DNA from: Acidobacteriaceae bacterium
GTDB taxonomy: Bacteria > Acidobacteriota > Terriglobia > Terriglobales > Acidobacteriaceae
Direction of reading: 5' to 3'
NCBI GenBank assembly: GCA_003139095.1
Contig: PLHW01000003.1
Location: forward strand, 1-33,085
DNA: 33,085 nucleotides
A program made the translations under genes and the position numbers. The notes under the pieces were generated by a model. It searched no databases and was not told the origin of the DNA. It saw only the letters and a list, made by a program, of their open reading frames with translations. Of this stretch, positions 21,869 through 29,215 are shown piece after piece. Position 1 is the first letter of the stretch; each line of letters opens with the position of its first letter.

Positions 21869-22594
21869 CTATCTCGCCGTTTTGAAAGTAATTGGTGATT
21901 TCACAAACGAAACGAAATAGTCTGCAGATGCGCGAGAAATAGCGCCGGGCGTCTCCACGCGCCTGCAGGCGGTCAGGTAGTGCCCGCCGTCCAGTTCCAT
22001 GCCGACGAAAGCGCGGCCCAGATTCCGGGCGGCCAGGAGAGTGGAGCCTGATCCGCAGAACGGATCGAGCACGACCCCGCCCGGCTTGCAGAATGCCTCG
22101 ATCAGAGGCATGAGCGCCTGGACCGGCTTTTGCGTCGGGTGCAGGCGGTTGCCGGTATAGCCGTAGTCGATCACGTCCGAAACCGGGCGCGCGGGCAGCT
22201 CGGGCGCGCCCTTGGCCAGCAAGTAGGCCATTTCGTGCTGGTAGCGCAGGAAGCGGACGGATGAGGCGTAATTCTTGCGGAAGACGACATGGCCGACGAT
22301 GGTGAACCCCGCGGCGCGCCAGGCGGAGATGAACTTGTCGGCGCTGTTCCAGCCGTAGAAGCTGACGCAAAATCCGCCGTCCTGCAGGACGCGGTACATT
22401 TCGGCGAAAGCTGGTTGCAGCCAGCTTCCGTTGCTGTCGCCCGCGATGGTGCGGCCGGAGCGGTCGCGGTAGTTCACGAGATAGGGCGGGTCGGTCAGGA
22501 TGAAATCGATGCTGCCGGCGTCGAGTCCACGCATGAGGCCGATGCAATCGCCGAGCATCACGGAGTTAATGGCGTTAAAGGTGCGGCGGGTCAT
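21869..22594 (-). CDS. Orphan DNA methyltransferase (beta class, N6-adenine or N4-cytosine)
   Basis: The 241-residue enzyme has the catalytic motif DPPYLVNY (35-42), HPTQKP (152-157) and the cofactor motif LDPFCGSGSTL (176-186). The order DPPY before FCGSG marks the beta class; DPPY suits adenine or N4-cytosine transfer. No restriction gene lies beside it, so it is a solitary plasmid methyltransferase, which may protect the plasmid from host restriction after transfer or adjust expression. Its ATG overlaps the stop codon of the upstream gene (ATGA), the last of three coupled genes. All key motifs are intact. Confidence 0.92.
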   Translation of the reverse strand: MTRRTFNAINSVMLGDCIGLMRGLDAGSIDFILTDPPYLVNYRDRSGRTIAGDSNGSWLQPAFAEMYRVLQDGGFCVSFYGWNSADKFISAWRAAGFTIVGHVVFRKNYASSVRFLRYQHEMAYLLAKGAPELPARPVSDVIDYGYTGNRLHPTQKPVQALMPLIEAFCKPGGVVLDPFCGSGSTLLAARNLGRAFVGMELDGGHYLTACRRVETPGAISRASADYFVSFVKSPITFKTAR

Positions 22595-22860
22595 GCTGCA
22601 CCGCCTGTCACGCCGGGCAGTCCGAGATGGCGGTTCAGCTTGCCTGGCTCAGAATAGTCGTGATCGATCCGCGCGGTGCCGAAGGCGTAAAAATGCGCCC
22701 AGGGATCGAGGCGCTCAGTGATCTCCCGGCAACGCTCCACGAGATCAAGGGCGGCCTGGTGGTCGTCCCTGAACGGTCCGGCCAGGAAGTCGTAGCGCTT
22801 GCCGTCGCGCACCGTGACGTAATAATTGCCCGGTCTTGTGTCGGGGATTTGCGCGGTCAT
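22591..22860 (-). CDS. Small conserved plasmid protein, coupled to the methyltransferase
   Basis: The 89-residue protein reads MTAQIPDTRPGNYYVTVRDG, then LAGPFRDDHQAALDLVERCR and DPWAHFYAFGTARI. The pattern (YYVTVxDGxxYxxLAGPF, HxxALxxVExxR, DPxAxFxAFGTxR) is one I associate with small proteins found on many plasmids of Proteobacteria, with no known function. It overlaps both neighbours by 4 bp (ATGA at each side), so the three genes 22857, 22591 and 21869 are translated as a chain. It ends with GGAA, as does the preceding protein, because both junctions share an 18-bp sequence. Confidence 0.75.
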   Translation of the reverse strand: MTAQIPDTRPGNYYVTVRDGKRYDFLAGPFRDDHQAALDLVERCREITERLDPWAHFYAFGTARIDHDYSEPGKLNRHLGLPGVTGGAA

Positions 22861-23555
22861 GCTGCACCGCCTTTCGCGTCGGCGATGGCTTTGAGAGCTA
22901 TGGTTAGAGAGTTCTCCAGGTCGCGCACGGCACCGGCGAGATCGCCGTGTTCCCACGCATCGAGGACCGCGCGCGCGGACTCGCTTTGCCGTTCGAGAGC
23001 CTCTACCAGGTCCTCGACGGCTTCCGGGAGCCGGTCCGTGATGGCCCACGCATCGATAATTTCGCGGGTGGCCTCGACCTGGCGTTCGAGGGCTTTCAGG
23101 AGTTCGGGCGCGGCGAGTTGTACACGGTATTCGTCCTCTTGCCAGAGGGCGTGTTGTTGGCCGTGTTCATCGGTGATGGTGATTTCGCGGACGCAGTAGG
23201 TTTCGGCGGGCGGATCGATATCCATGTCGGTCAGACTGCCGTCGTCCGCATATTTTCGAGCTAGTTGGAGCGCTTCTTCCGGCGAGTTCGCGTGAAAAAT
23301 TTCGGTCGCTGTGCCAGCGGGGGTGTTGAAGGTGGCCATGTATGGCGTTGTCGCCGCGGTCGAGGATTCGGTGTCATAGTGCTGCCGGGCGCGGTCAAGA
23401 GCGGCCTGGAAGTTGACGTTCTCGCGATCGCACCAATGGTGAATATCGCAGAGAAGATCCGGCAGCGCGTCGGCGTAATCCGTGCCAGTAGTGCATTGAA
23501 AATGCCGGAGCGCAGCGGCGGCCCATTCGGCGCGGTCTTTGTTGGTGACTGTCAT
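22857..23555 (-). CDS. Hypothetical protein with internal helical repeats
   Basis: The 232-residue acidic protein is not recognised. The N-terminal part (1-70, WAAAALRHFQCTTGTDYADALPDLL) looks helical, the centre (70-140) has strands (MATFNTPAGTATEIFHANSP, CVREITITDEHGQ). The end carries two copies of a helical unit, LKALERQVEATREIIDAW (about 153-170) and VEALERQSESARAVLDAW (about 188-205), each followed by a DLxxAVxDL type helix. GGAAAGGA precedes the ATG. It leads the coupled cluster that ends with the methyltransferase. A role as partner or regulator of that enzyme is only a guess from position. Confidence 0.7.
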   Translation of the reverse strand: MTVTNKDRAEWAAAALRHFQCTTGTDYADALPDLLCDIHHWCDRENVNFQAALDRARQHYDTESSTAATTPYMATFNTPAGTATEIFHANSPEEALQLARKYADDGSLTDMDIDPPAETYCVREITITDEHGQQHALWQEDEYRVQLAAPELLKALERQVEATREIIDAWAITDRLPEAVEDLVEALERQSESARAVLDAWEHGDLAGAVRDLENSLTIALKAIADAKGGAA

Positions 23556-23627
23556 CTGATTTCCTTTCCGTTAGGAGGCCGCCACACCGGAGGCCTCGAC
23601 GGCGAGGGGATTTAGCCGGGCGGTGCG

Positions 23628-23719
23628 GGGTCAATCGGGATTCGCGGGGAACCGGAACGCAACAAAATCTGCCGGCACGGCAATTTTGTCTGCGTTATGG
23701 GCGGAAGACCGATTGACCC
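23628..23719. other. Large nested inverted repeat (cruciform) in a non-coding region
   Basis: The outer arms GGGTCAATCGG (23628-23638) and CCGATTGACCC (23709-23719) are perfect. Inside lies a second structure: AACGCA, ACAAAAT, GCCG (23656-23674) mirrored by CGGC, ATTTTGT, TGCGTT (23678-23696), with only small bulges. The whole could fold as a hairpin of more than 90 bases. It lies between divergent operons (23555 and 23877). It may be a single-strand origin, a structured RNA or a recombination hot spot. Confidence 0.65.
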
Positions 23720-23744
23720 GGCAAGCGCCGCACGGCTGTATAAT
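23713..23744 (+). promoter_or_regulatory. Candidate promoter for the TumE-like operon
   Basis: TTGACC (23713-23718), inside the outer arm of the cruciform, and TATAAT (23739-23744) are separated by 20 bp, longer than ideal. A second candidate is TTGACC (23814-23819) with TGTTAA 17 bp later (23837-23842). The inverted repeat GATAAGG (23820-23826) and CCTTATC (23849-23855) surrounds that second -10 and may be an operator. Confidence 0.4.
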
Positions 23745-23876
23745 TCACCCAAAAATCGAGGCCTCTGGGGTGGCGGACTTGGTGGGGCGATTCCCGATGG
23801 CTATCACAAACCATTGACCGATAAGGCAACTCGTTTTGTTAATGACTTCCTTATCAGTATGTGATAATGATAATCA

Positions 23877-24242
23877 ATGGAACGCGATCCGTCCCTGGAC
23901 GCCTTGCTCGAATTAGATGGGCAGGTGTTGGTCATCGATCCGGAAACCAAGCACTGGGTCCGGTTCGTTGTCCGGCGCGTCCCGGCGAGCGAGACGAAGC
24001 CGCATGGCCTCGACTATTCGCTGACGCTCCATGGTCCCGATGGTGAACGTTTGGTGGGATTCGACAATGCGCATGCGGTGAGAAGCCGGGCGGGGCCGGG
24101 CGGAAAAACTGGCGCGGCGTTAGATCACAAACACCGGCTGAAGACGGTGCGCCCATACAAGTACAAAGACGCGGCGACTCTGCTCGCCGACTTCTGGTCA
24201 GCAGTTGACGCGGTCCTCCGCGAGAAAGGAATAGTGTCATGA
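23877..24242 (+). CDS. TumE-like toxin (DUF6516 family)
   Basis: The 121-residue protein fits the DUF6516 group, annotated as the TumE-type toxin of a toxin-antitoxin pair. It has a beta-rich start (ALLELDGQVLVIDPETKHWV, then VRFVVRRVPASE), LDYSLTLHGPDGERLVGFDN, a basic HKHRLKTVRPYKYKDAATLL and a last helix FWSAVDAVLREKG. The pattern YSLTLHxPxGxRLxGFDNAH and HxHxxxxxRPYxYxD is characteristic. Its stop overlaps the start of a winged-helix gene (ATGA), as in known pairs of this type. It probably helps keep the plasmid. The toxic activity is not known to me. Confidence 0.8.
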   Translation: MERDPSLDALLELDGQVLVIDPETKHWVRFVVRRVPASETKPHGLDYSLTLHGPDGERLVGFDNAHAVRSRAGPGGKTGAALDHKHRLKTVRPYKYKDAATLLADFWSAVDAVLREKGIVS

Positions 24243-24601
24243 AAACCCTCAAGATCGGAATCGCTTCCTACAAGGACATGAAGGCGCGAACGATGGCGAT
24301 CGCGCGCGGCAAGCTCAAGCCGAAACCGGGAGATCCAAAGGTGTGGTTTACCTCGACCGAGAGTTTTGCGAAGGTTTTGTCGAACAAGAACCGCGCCCTG
24401 CTCGCGACGATCGCGGCGACGCATCCTGGTTCACTTCAGGAGTTGGCCGGCCAGACCGGCCGCAAGGCATCCAACCTGTCCCGGACCTTGAAGACGATGG
24501 AGCATTACGGCTTCGTGCGGCTTCATCGCGGGGAGCGCGGACGGGTCCGGCCCGAAGTGCCGTATGAATCGATCTCGCTCGAACTTCCTTTCAGCGCATG
24601 A
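24239..24601 (+). CDS. Winged-helix antitoxin partner (HVO_A0114/MarR-like)
   Basis: The 120-residue protein has a basic start (MKTLKIGIASYKDMKARTMA), the stretch KVWFTSTESFAKVLSNKNRALLATI and a winged helix (about 55-105): PGSLQELAGQTGRKASNLSR, then TLKTMEHYGFVRLHRGERGR. This is the form of the HVO_A0114-type DNA-binding proteins that accompany DUF6516 toxins. It should bind the operator in front of the operon and neutralise the toxin. The 4-bp overlap with the toxin gene couples translation. Toxin-first order, as here, is less usual but is seen with this family. Confidence 0.8.
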   Translation: MKTLKIGIASYKDMKARTMAIARGKLKPKPGDPKVWFTSTESFAKVLSNKNRALLATIAATHPGSLQELAGQTGRKASNLSRTLKTMEHYGFVRLHRGERGRVRPEVPYESISLELPFSA

Positions 24602-24789
24602 GATGGGTTCGGCGGGCCGTCGCCTTGAGAGATTGATCCGGAAGTGGCGGCCAGGATACGGAAATACGGCCCCTTCGGGTTACCGGGTCGCATGGACATC
24701 GTTAGCGCACAGTTGTGCAGAATGGTTCGGGCGAGGTCCGCGCGGTCCCGGAAATCCCGGCCAAAACATTTTTTGGGCTTCCTGTTGCG
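24602..24789. other. Intergenic stretch without recognised features
   Basis: Frames here are short and of no recognisable character. I see no promoter or terminator that I can support. It leads up to the recombination site at 24790. Confidence 0.4.
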
Positions 24790-24817
24790 ATGAATGATAA
24801 AGGACGTTATCATTCAT
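24790..24817. other. Perfect 28-bp dif-like recombination site (11-6-11)
   Basis: The arms ATGAATGATAA (24790-24800) and TTATCATTCAT (24807-24817) are perfect inverted repeats around a 6-bp centre AGGACG. The size (28 bp), the 6-bp spacer and the inner ATAA/TTAT are the architecture of XerCD dif/cer-type core sites. It lies 37 bp upstream of a tyrosine recombinase gene, its likely user. The spacer is asymmetric and so gives the site a direction. Confidence 0.7.
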
Positions 24818-24854
24818 AAGATGCCCCTTGGCAGTCGGGAGGGAAAAAACGGAC

Positions 24855-25838
24855 ATGAGCCCCGCTGAGCTGATCCCGTTCAAAGGGCCGCGCGACCTGG
24901 CGGCCGTCAAAACAATTCCGCCGGCGTTGTTCCTCGCCGGGCCGGAGGCCTCCAAGCGCTTCTGGGAGTTCTTCGCGGTCAACATCCGGAACAAGAACAC
25001 CAGGCGGGCCTACTACAAGGCCGCGTGCCGGTTCTCCGAATGGTGCGGGCGCCGGCGGCTGGGCGAGCTGGCCAGCGTCACGCCGATTCACGTCGCGGCC
25101 TATATCGAGGAGCTGCTGCAGACGCTCTCGAAACCGAGCGTCAAGCAACACCTGGCCGGCCTGCGGATGCTGTTCGACTGGCTGGTGGTGGGGCACATTA
25201 TGGACGTGAACCCGGCGCATGCCGTGCGCGGGCCGAGGTTTTCGCAGAAGAAGGGCAAGACGCCAGTGCTGGCGGCAGAGGAAGCGCGCACACTGCTCGA
25301 CGCCATCGATACCGGCTCCATGATCGGCTTGCGCGATCGCGCGTTGATTGGGTTGATGGTCTTCACCTTTGCCCGCGTCGGCGCGGCGATAGGCATGAAA
25401 ATTGAGGATTACTTCATTCAGGGCCGCCGCGGCTGGGTGCGGCTGCACGAAAAGGGCGGCAAGCGCCACGACGTGCCGGCGCACCACAAGCTCGATGAAT
25501 ACCTGGAGGCGTACATCGCTGGCGCCGGCCTGGCGGCCAGGCCGAAAGCATTTCTGTTCCCTACCGCCAAGGGCCGGGGGGACCGTTTGGCGGATTCGCC
25601 GATGAGCCAGGCCGATGCTTACCGCATGATCCGGCGCCGCGCGGCCGATGCCGGCATCAAAACCAAGATCGGCAACCACACGTTTCGCGCCACCGGAATC
25701 ACAGCGTACCTGAAGAACGGCGGCCGACTCGAGATCGCCCAGCAGATCGCCGCGCACGAGTCCTCGCGCACCACCGGCCTCTACGACCGGCGCGGCGACG
25801 AGATCAGCCTCGATGAGATCGAGCGCGTGGGGATTTGA
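24855..25838 (+). CDS. Tyrosine recombinase (XerC/D-like integrase/resolvase)
   Basis: The 327-residue enzyme joins DNA by a covalent 3'-phosphotyrosine. It has an N-terminal SAM-like core-binding domain (about 33-115, KNTRRAYYKAACRFSEWC, then SVKQHLAGLRMLFDWLV) and a catalytic domain with R174 (FARVGAAIGM), K200 or K203 (HEKGGKRHDVP), H275 and R278 (NHTFRATGIT), H301 (AAHESSRTTGLYDR) and the nucleophile Y310. All catalytic residues are present. I chose the ATG at 24855 with GGGAGGG about 11 bases upstream. The dif-like site in front of it and its place on a plasmid suggest that it resolves multimers; use as an integrase or on integrated cassettes is the alternative. Confidence 0.9.
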   Translation: MSPAELIPFKGPRDLAAVKTIPPALFLAGPEASKRFWEFFAVNIRNKNTRRAYYKAACRFSEWCGRRRLGELASVTPIHVAAYIEELLQTLSKPSVKQHLAGLRMLFDWLVVGHIMDVNPAHAVRGPRFSQKKGKTPVLAAEEARTLLDAIDTGSMIGLRDRALIGLMVFTFARVGAAIGMKIEDYFIQGRRGWVRLHEKGGKRHDVPAHHKLDEYLEAYIAGAGLAARPKAFLFPTAKGRGDRLADSPMSQADAYRMIRRRAADAGIKTKIGNHTFRATGITAYLKNGGRLEIAQQIAAHESSRTTGLYDRRGDEISLDEIERVGI

Positions 25839-25919
25839 ACATGGCTGAATGGTACCAGTGCTTCGTCGCGCAGGCGCATGTCCAACCACGAGCCAGCTCT
25901 ACGGGCTCAGTGCCAGGAT

Positions 25920-25946
25920 GAGCGTTTGCTCGATTTGCTATTTTTA
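25920..25946 (+). terminator. Weak candidate terminator after the recombinase
   Basis: GAGC-GTTT-GCTC (25920-25931) is followed by GATTTGCTATTTTT. A larger stem GAGCC...GGCTC (about 25889-25907) lies just before. It stands between the convergent recombinase and KTSC genes. Confidence 0.4.
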
Positions 25947-25948
25947 AA

Positions 25949-26170
25949 TCAGCCTGCATATCGGCCATTCGGCTTGAAGTTCAAGACCCTGGCGATGTAC
26001 TGGCCTCGCGACTGTCCGGGCGAGCTAAATTCTTCCCACACGTCACGAGGACAACCTGCGTACCACCACTCCACACCGTCCGGAAATCGGACGTAGATTG
26101 TCTCAGTTTCATGGTCGTATGCTTCAGCGACGAGCCGCGTCGAACCGCTGATTGGAATCCATTCAATCAT
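25949..26170 (-). CDS. KTSC domain protein, coupled to herA
   Basis: The 73-residue protein MIEWIPISGSTRLVAEAYDH, then ETIYVRFPDGVEWWYAGCPR with the ending SRGQYIARVLNFKPNGRYAG, fits the KTSC domain, a small beta-rich module whose signature lies in the GQYxxRxL part. Its function is unknown. Its ATG overlaps the herA stop codon by 4 bp, so it is co-translated with SIR2-HerA. That makes it a possible third component of the defence system or a trigger sensor; I know of no proof. Confidence 0.75.
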   Translation of the reverse strand: MIEWIPISGSTRLVAEAYDHETETIYVRFPDGVEWWYAGCPRDVWEEFSSPGQSRGQYIARVLNFKPNGRYAG

Positions 26171-27972
26171 TCTTCAACCTCATAGGTACCACGCCAAGCA
26201 GCCAGAGCGGGCCCAACATCGGGCACGCGAGGTTGCGCACGCCATGGATCTAACGAAGGGTCCTCGGCAAGTGGCATCGGATCTGGCTTGTCAAGCAGCA
26301 TGCGGGCTGGCAAGACTACGGCCTCGCCGCTGACCACAGCTTCTCCCGTTCGTAGCGATGGCAAAACCGCCGCCAGTCCAGATACAGTATCAGGCAGCGC
26401 TGCTCGAATTGCGCCCTGGTCCTCCGCATTCGACAGACGAAGCGAAATCAGAGTCCCGCACTGAGCCAGGGCGGTTTTCGGCAGTTCGGTTGGTCGCTGA
26501 GTGACTAACAGAAGTCCGATTCCGTACTTCCGTCCCTCGCGCGCAATTCGGTTTGCAGAATCTCGGGTGAGTGTGCTCGCGCCTTCGCCAAGATATCGAT
26601 GAGCTTCTTCTAGGACGACCAAAACTGGGCTGGGGCGTCCTACGCCCGGTCCACCCGGCTCACTGCGGAGGGACACCTCGAAAAGCAAACTGAGGACAAC
26701 GCCGACAGCTAGGTCAGCGGCCGTCGATGGAACACCGCTGAAATCAAGAACTGAAATCGGCTTCTCGCCGCCTAGCCACTCCTGCATTACCTCCACGAGC
26801 GGATCTGGTCCCTGTGCGGTGCCAATCGGCTCTTGGAAGAAGCGTAACTGAGGATCGAGCAAGCCAAGCCGGAGAAGGTCTGGAGTCGTCCCGTATACAC
26901 CGTACATAGGGCCTTTATGTGGTGGTTGGCCGGCTGGGCCGTAGGTCTGAAACTGCGCAGGCCTTAGATTAGCCGCAGATCCTGGATTGGTTTGACAAAT
27001 GGTAGCCGGGTCAGCCTTGTTTGTGCGCGTCTCGCGGTTTTCGGAGTCAAGCTTGTGCCAGATCGGCCGGATGTCGAACGGTACCGGAGTGTCGGCAGTT
27101 ACGGCAGTTGAATCAAGAGTTAACCACTGCGCAGTCTGAACGAAGTTGCGACGTGCTTCGGCAACGAGTTCGGAAAAACGGCTTACGAAACTAGCACCCC
27201 CAGGAGCCCCGGCGAAAATCCTTATGATGTCCGTCGCCGGAAGCGCCCAATACGGAACACGCAACCGGCGATCCCCCTCGGCGAGGACGCTTCGCACCGA
27301 GGCGCTGTCCGCCACAGCTCGTGCGTACTCACCGTGTGGGTCGATAACGACTATGTTTGCTGCACGCCATCCGCCTCGCACCAGGTTCTGCAAGAGAGAC
27401 GCAACCGCGCTGGTCTTGCCCGACCCTGTCGATCCCACTATTGCTGCATGGCGGACTACGAAGCGTGATGCATCCAAACAGACGGGCACTTCTTCTGCCG
27501 CGGCCAGACGGCCCAGGCGCAAGTGACGTTCATCTGCGCGTGGAAATACTGCGCGGAGTTGATCGGGCGTTGCGAAGTGCACCGGGTCATCAAGACCTGG
27601 GTAGGAACCCACACCACGTTGGAAGCGTCCCGTGCCGCAGTCGATTTCTCCGAGCAGTTGAACTTGCAGCCAGCGCTCGTCATGTTGGACTGTCTCGGCT
27701 GGTGCAAGTGGTCCGGCTATTTCGGCAATGCCAACGAGGCTGACCGTGGCAATCAGATCGACGAGACCCTGTGGTATGCGCACCAGGGAGCCAATTTGAC
27801 CGACTGCCTGTAACCGTCCACGGTAGATTGGTGCTACCCCCGCAAGGTCGGGATCGAGTGCAACTGTGATGGTCGCACCGAGGACGTGGCGCACCCTTCC
27901 TATACAGGTTGGGTCTTGCTCAGACATCGGCCTGACCATGCCCTCCAGCGCCACGTGACTTGATTGGCTCAC
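26167..27972 (-). CDS. herA: HerA-type ATPase of a SIR2-HerA defence system
   Basis: The 601-residue protein is a HerA/FtsK-like hexameric ATPase. It has an N-terminal HAS-barrel (about 22-90, IGRVRHVLGATITVALDPDL), Walker A GSTGSGKT (180-187), VIDPHGEYARAV after it, and Walker B VLVVLEEAHRYLGEG (about 450-465) followed by REGRKYGIGLLLVTQRPTEL. The frame opens with a GTG overlapping the SIR2 stop codon (GTGA); ATG codons 33 and 45 bp later (27939, 27927) are alternative starts, and MSEQDPTCIGRV at 27927 looks like a natural beginning. In known SIR2-HerA systems the two proteins form a large complex that degrades NAD during phage infection. All ATPase motifs are present. Confidence 0.9.
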   Translation of the reverse strand: MSQSSHVALEGMVRPMSEQDPTCIGRVRHVLGATITVALDPDLAGVAPIYRGRLQAVGQIGSLVRIPQGLVDLIATVSLVGIAEIAGPLAPAETVQHDERWLQVQLLGEIDCGTGRFQRGVGSYPGLDDPVHFATPDQLRAVFPRADERHLRLGRLAAAEEVPVCLDASRFVVRHAAIVGSTGSGKTSAVASLLQNLVRGGWRAANIVVIDPHGEYARAVADSASVRSVLAEGDRRLRVPYWALPATDIIRIFAGAPGGASFVSRFSELVAEARRNFVQTAQWLTLDSTAVTADTPVPFDIRPIWHKLDSENRETRTNKADPATICQTNPGSAANLRPAQFQTYGPAGQPPHKGPMYGVYGTTPDLLRLGLLDPQLRFFQEPIGTAQGPDPLVEVMQEWLGGEKPISVLDFSGVPSTAADLAVGVVLSLLFEVSLRSEPGGPGVGRPSPVLVVLEEAHRYLGEGASTLTRDSANRIAREGRKYGIGLLLVTQRPTELPKTALAQCGTLISLRLSNAEDQGAIRAALPDTVSGLAAVLPSLRTGEAVVSGEAVVLPARMLLDKPDPMPLAEDPSLDPWRAQPRVPDVGPALAAWRGTYEVEE

Positions 27973-29084
27973 GCAACATTCGCTTCTCCTTCGGCCTCCC
28001 GCGCCGTGCTCCTAGCGAGGTAGGCCGCCAAGTTTTGGAAGTCGCATAGCGCAAGTTTACCGTCCTCCCAAAGATTTGGCACCGGCTCTGATGGGGCTTT
28101 CCATTGCGCGCGAATGCCACCTAAGATTGCTTCGTCACCGCTGACCACTTGTAGATTCGGCGTAGTCAGAGCACGGCTGGAAAGCACATCGGGAATGTTC
28201 GAGTGGCAGAACGTAAGGAATTCCGAGCGCTCGCGTCGGGCAGCAGCATCGAAGAGTAGCTCGTTGAGATGCTCGTCAGAAAACGAATAACCCGCAATGA
28301 TGACCATGGTTTCCGATTGCTGGAGCGAACGGCGCAATCGATCCTGCAATACTACAAACGGCACCCGCCTCGACTCTTCGTATTTTGTGTCCGAGGGATA
28401 GATTGCGGCCGCTAGCCCCTCGTTCACGGGCTGGCCCAAGCGCATGATCTGTTGATCCTCCCAGGCCCAATTTACCGACCCATGCAGCTTCCACAGTCGA
28501 ACGAAGAAAGCTGGCATGCATTCCTGATCCGCACCAGTCGCACCCTCCACCAGATCAGTGTGAAAACTGGCCCGCAAGGTGCCGACAAACCCGTCAAAGT
28601 AAGGCACCCGGCGGCGCTCAAGGGCGGTCTCCAGCAGCAAGTCGTAGTTAACCGTAAAGATCTCGACCGGCAGACGATACCGCGCACGCCCAGCCCAAGC
28701 GGCGAACCGGTCAACCGGGACCAGATTGGTGTCCGCCTTAATGTTGAGCTCGCTGACGATGGCCTGGCACACAGCGTTGTCCAAGGCGGTGGCCTGTTTC
28801 GATGTTAGGTCGTCGATGAGTTGATCGCCAGTAAGCAACGCGGCGATTCGACGGAGGCGGCTGAGGGCCTGCTCAAGGTTGCGACCCTCTAGCTGGCGCG
28901 CAAAGGCATCCGATTGTTCCTTGCTCTTCAGACCCGACAGGACGCGCTGTTGCAACTGCGCGATATCTGGCAGTCCGCACGCCCGCGCGACACCAGCACC
29001 AAGAAACGCGCAGACGTGACGCGAACGGGTTGCCAGCTTCGCACTGAGATCGGACGCGAATCTAAGAGGATCGTGTTCAGACAT
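27969..29084 (-). CDS. SIR2-domain NADase of a SIR2-HerA defence system
   Basis: The 371-residue protein has the SIR2 fold that binds and hydrolyses NAD+. Seen are the FLGAGVA motif (27-33), the TVNYD motif (144-148, the usual TxNYD) and the catalytic histidine H201 in KLHGSVNW. Later IIAGYSFSDEHLNELL (about 264-279) fits the GYSxxDxxL stretch of defence SIR2 proteins. It lacks the zinc site of deacetylase sirtuins. The gene is directly followed by herA with a 4-bp overlap. On phage attack such pairs deplete NAD and stop growth of the cell. The 131 bp in front of the ATG (29085-29215) probably hold the promoter. Confidence 0.9.
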   Translation of the reverse strand: MSEHDPLRFASDLSAKLATRSRHVCAFLGAGVARACGLPDIAQLQQRVLSGLKSKEQSDAFARQLEGRNLEQALSRLRRIAALLTGDQLIDDLTSKQATALDNAVCQAIVSELNIKADTNLVPVDRFAAWAGRARYRLPVEIFTVNYDLLLETALERRRVPYFDGFVGTLRASFHTDLVEGATGADQECMPAFFVRLWKLHGSVNWAWEDQQIMRLGQPVNEGLAAAIYPSDTKYEESRRVPFVVLQDRLRRSLQQSETMVIIAGYSFSDEHLNELLFDAAARRERSEFLTFCHSNIPDVLSSRALTTPNLQVVSGDEAILGGIRAQWKAPSEPVPNLWEDGKLALCDFQNLAAYLARSTAREAEGEANVA

Positions 29085-29215
29085 GAGGGGCGTGTGCTAC
29101 GACCAACACATTCGAGGCTTTTGCCATGATTCGAGCCTTTCAATACAAAACAAATTCGCCTTGTGTATTTTATCACTCTTCGCCAATTGTTCGCTACCAC
29201 CATCAGCCGGCTACG

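Noticed and set aside
23656-23696. Integron attC site
   Set aside because: The inverted repeat lacks the RYYYAAC/GTTRRRY core sites at its ends and there is no integron integrase.
24810-25889. 359-codon frame on the minus strand
   Set aside because: It is the antisense of the tyrosine recombinase, whose catalytic residues prove the plus-strand frame.
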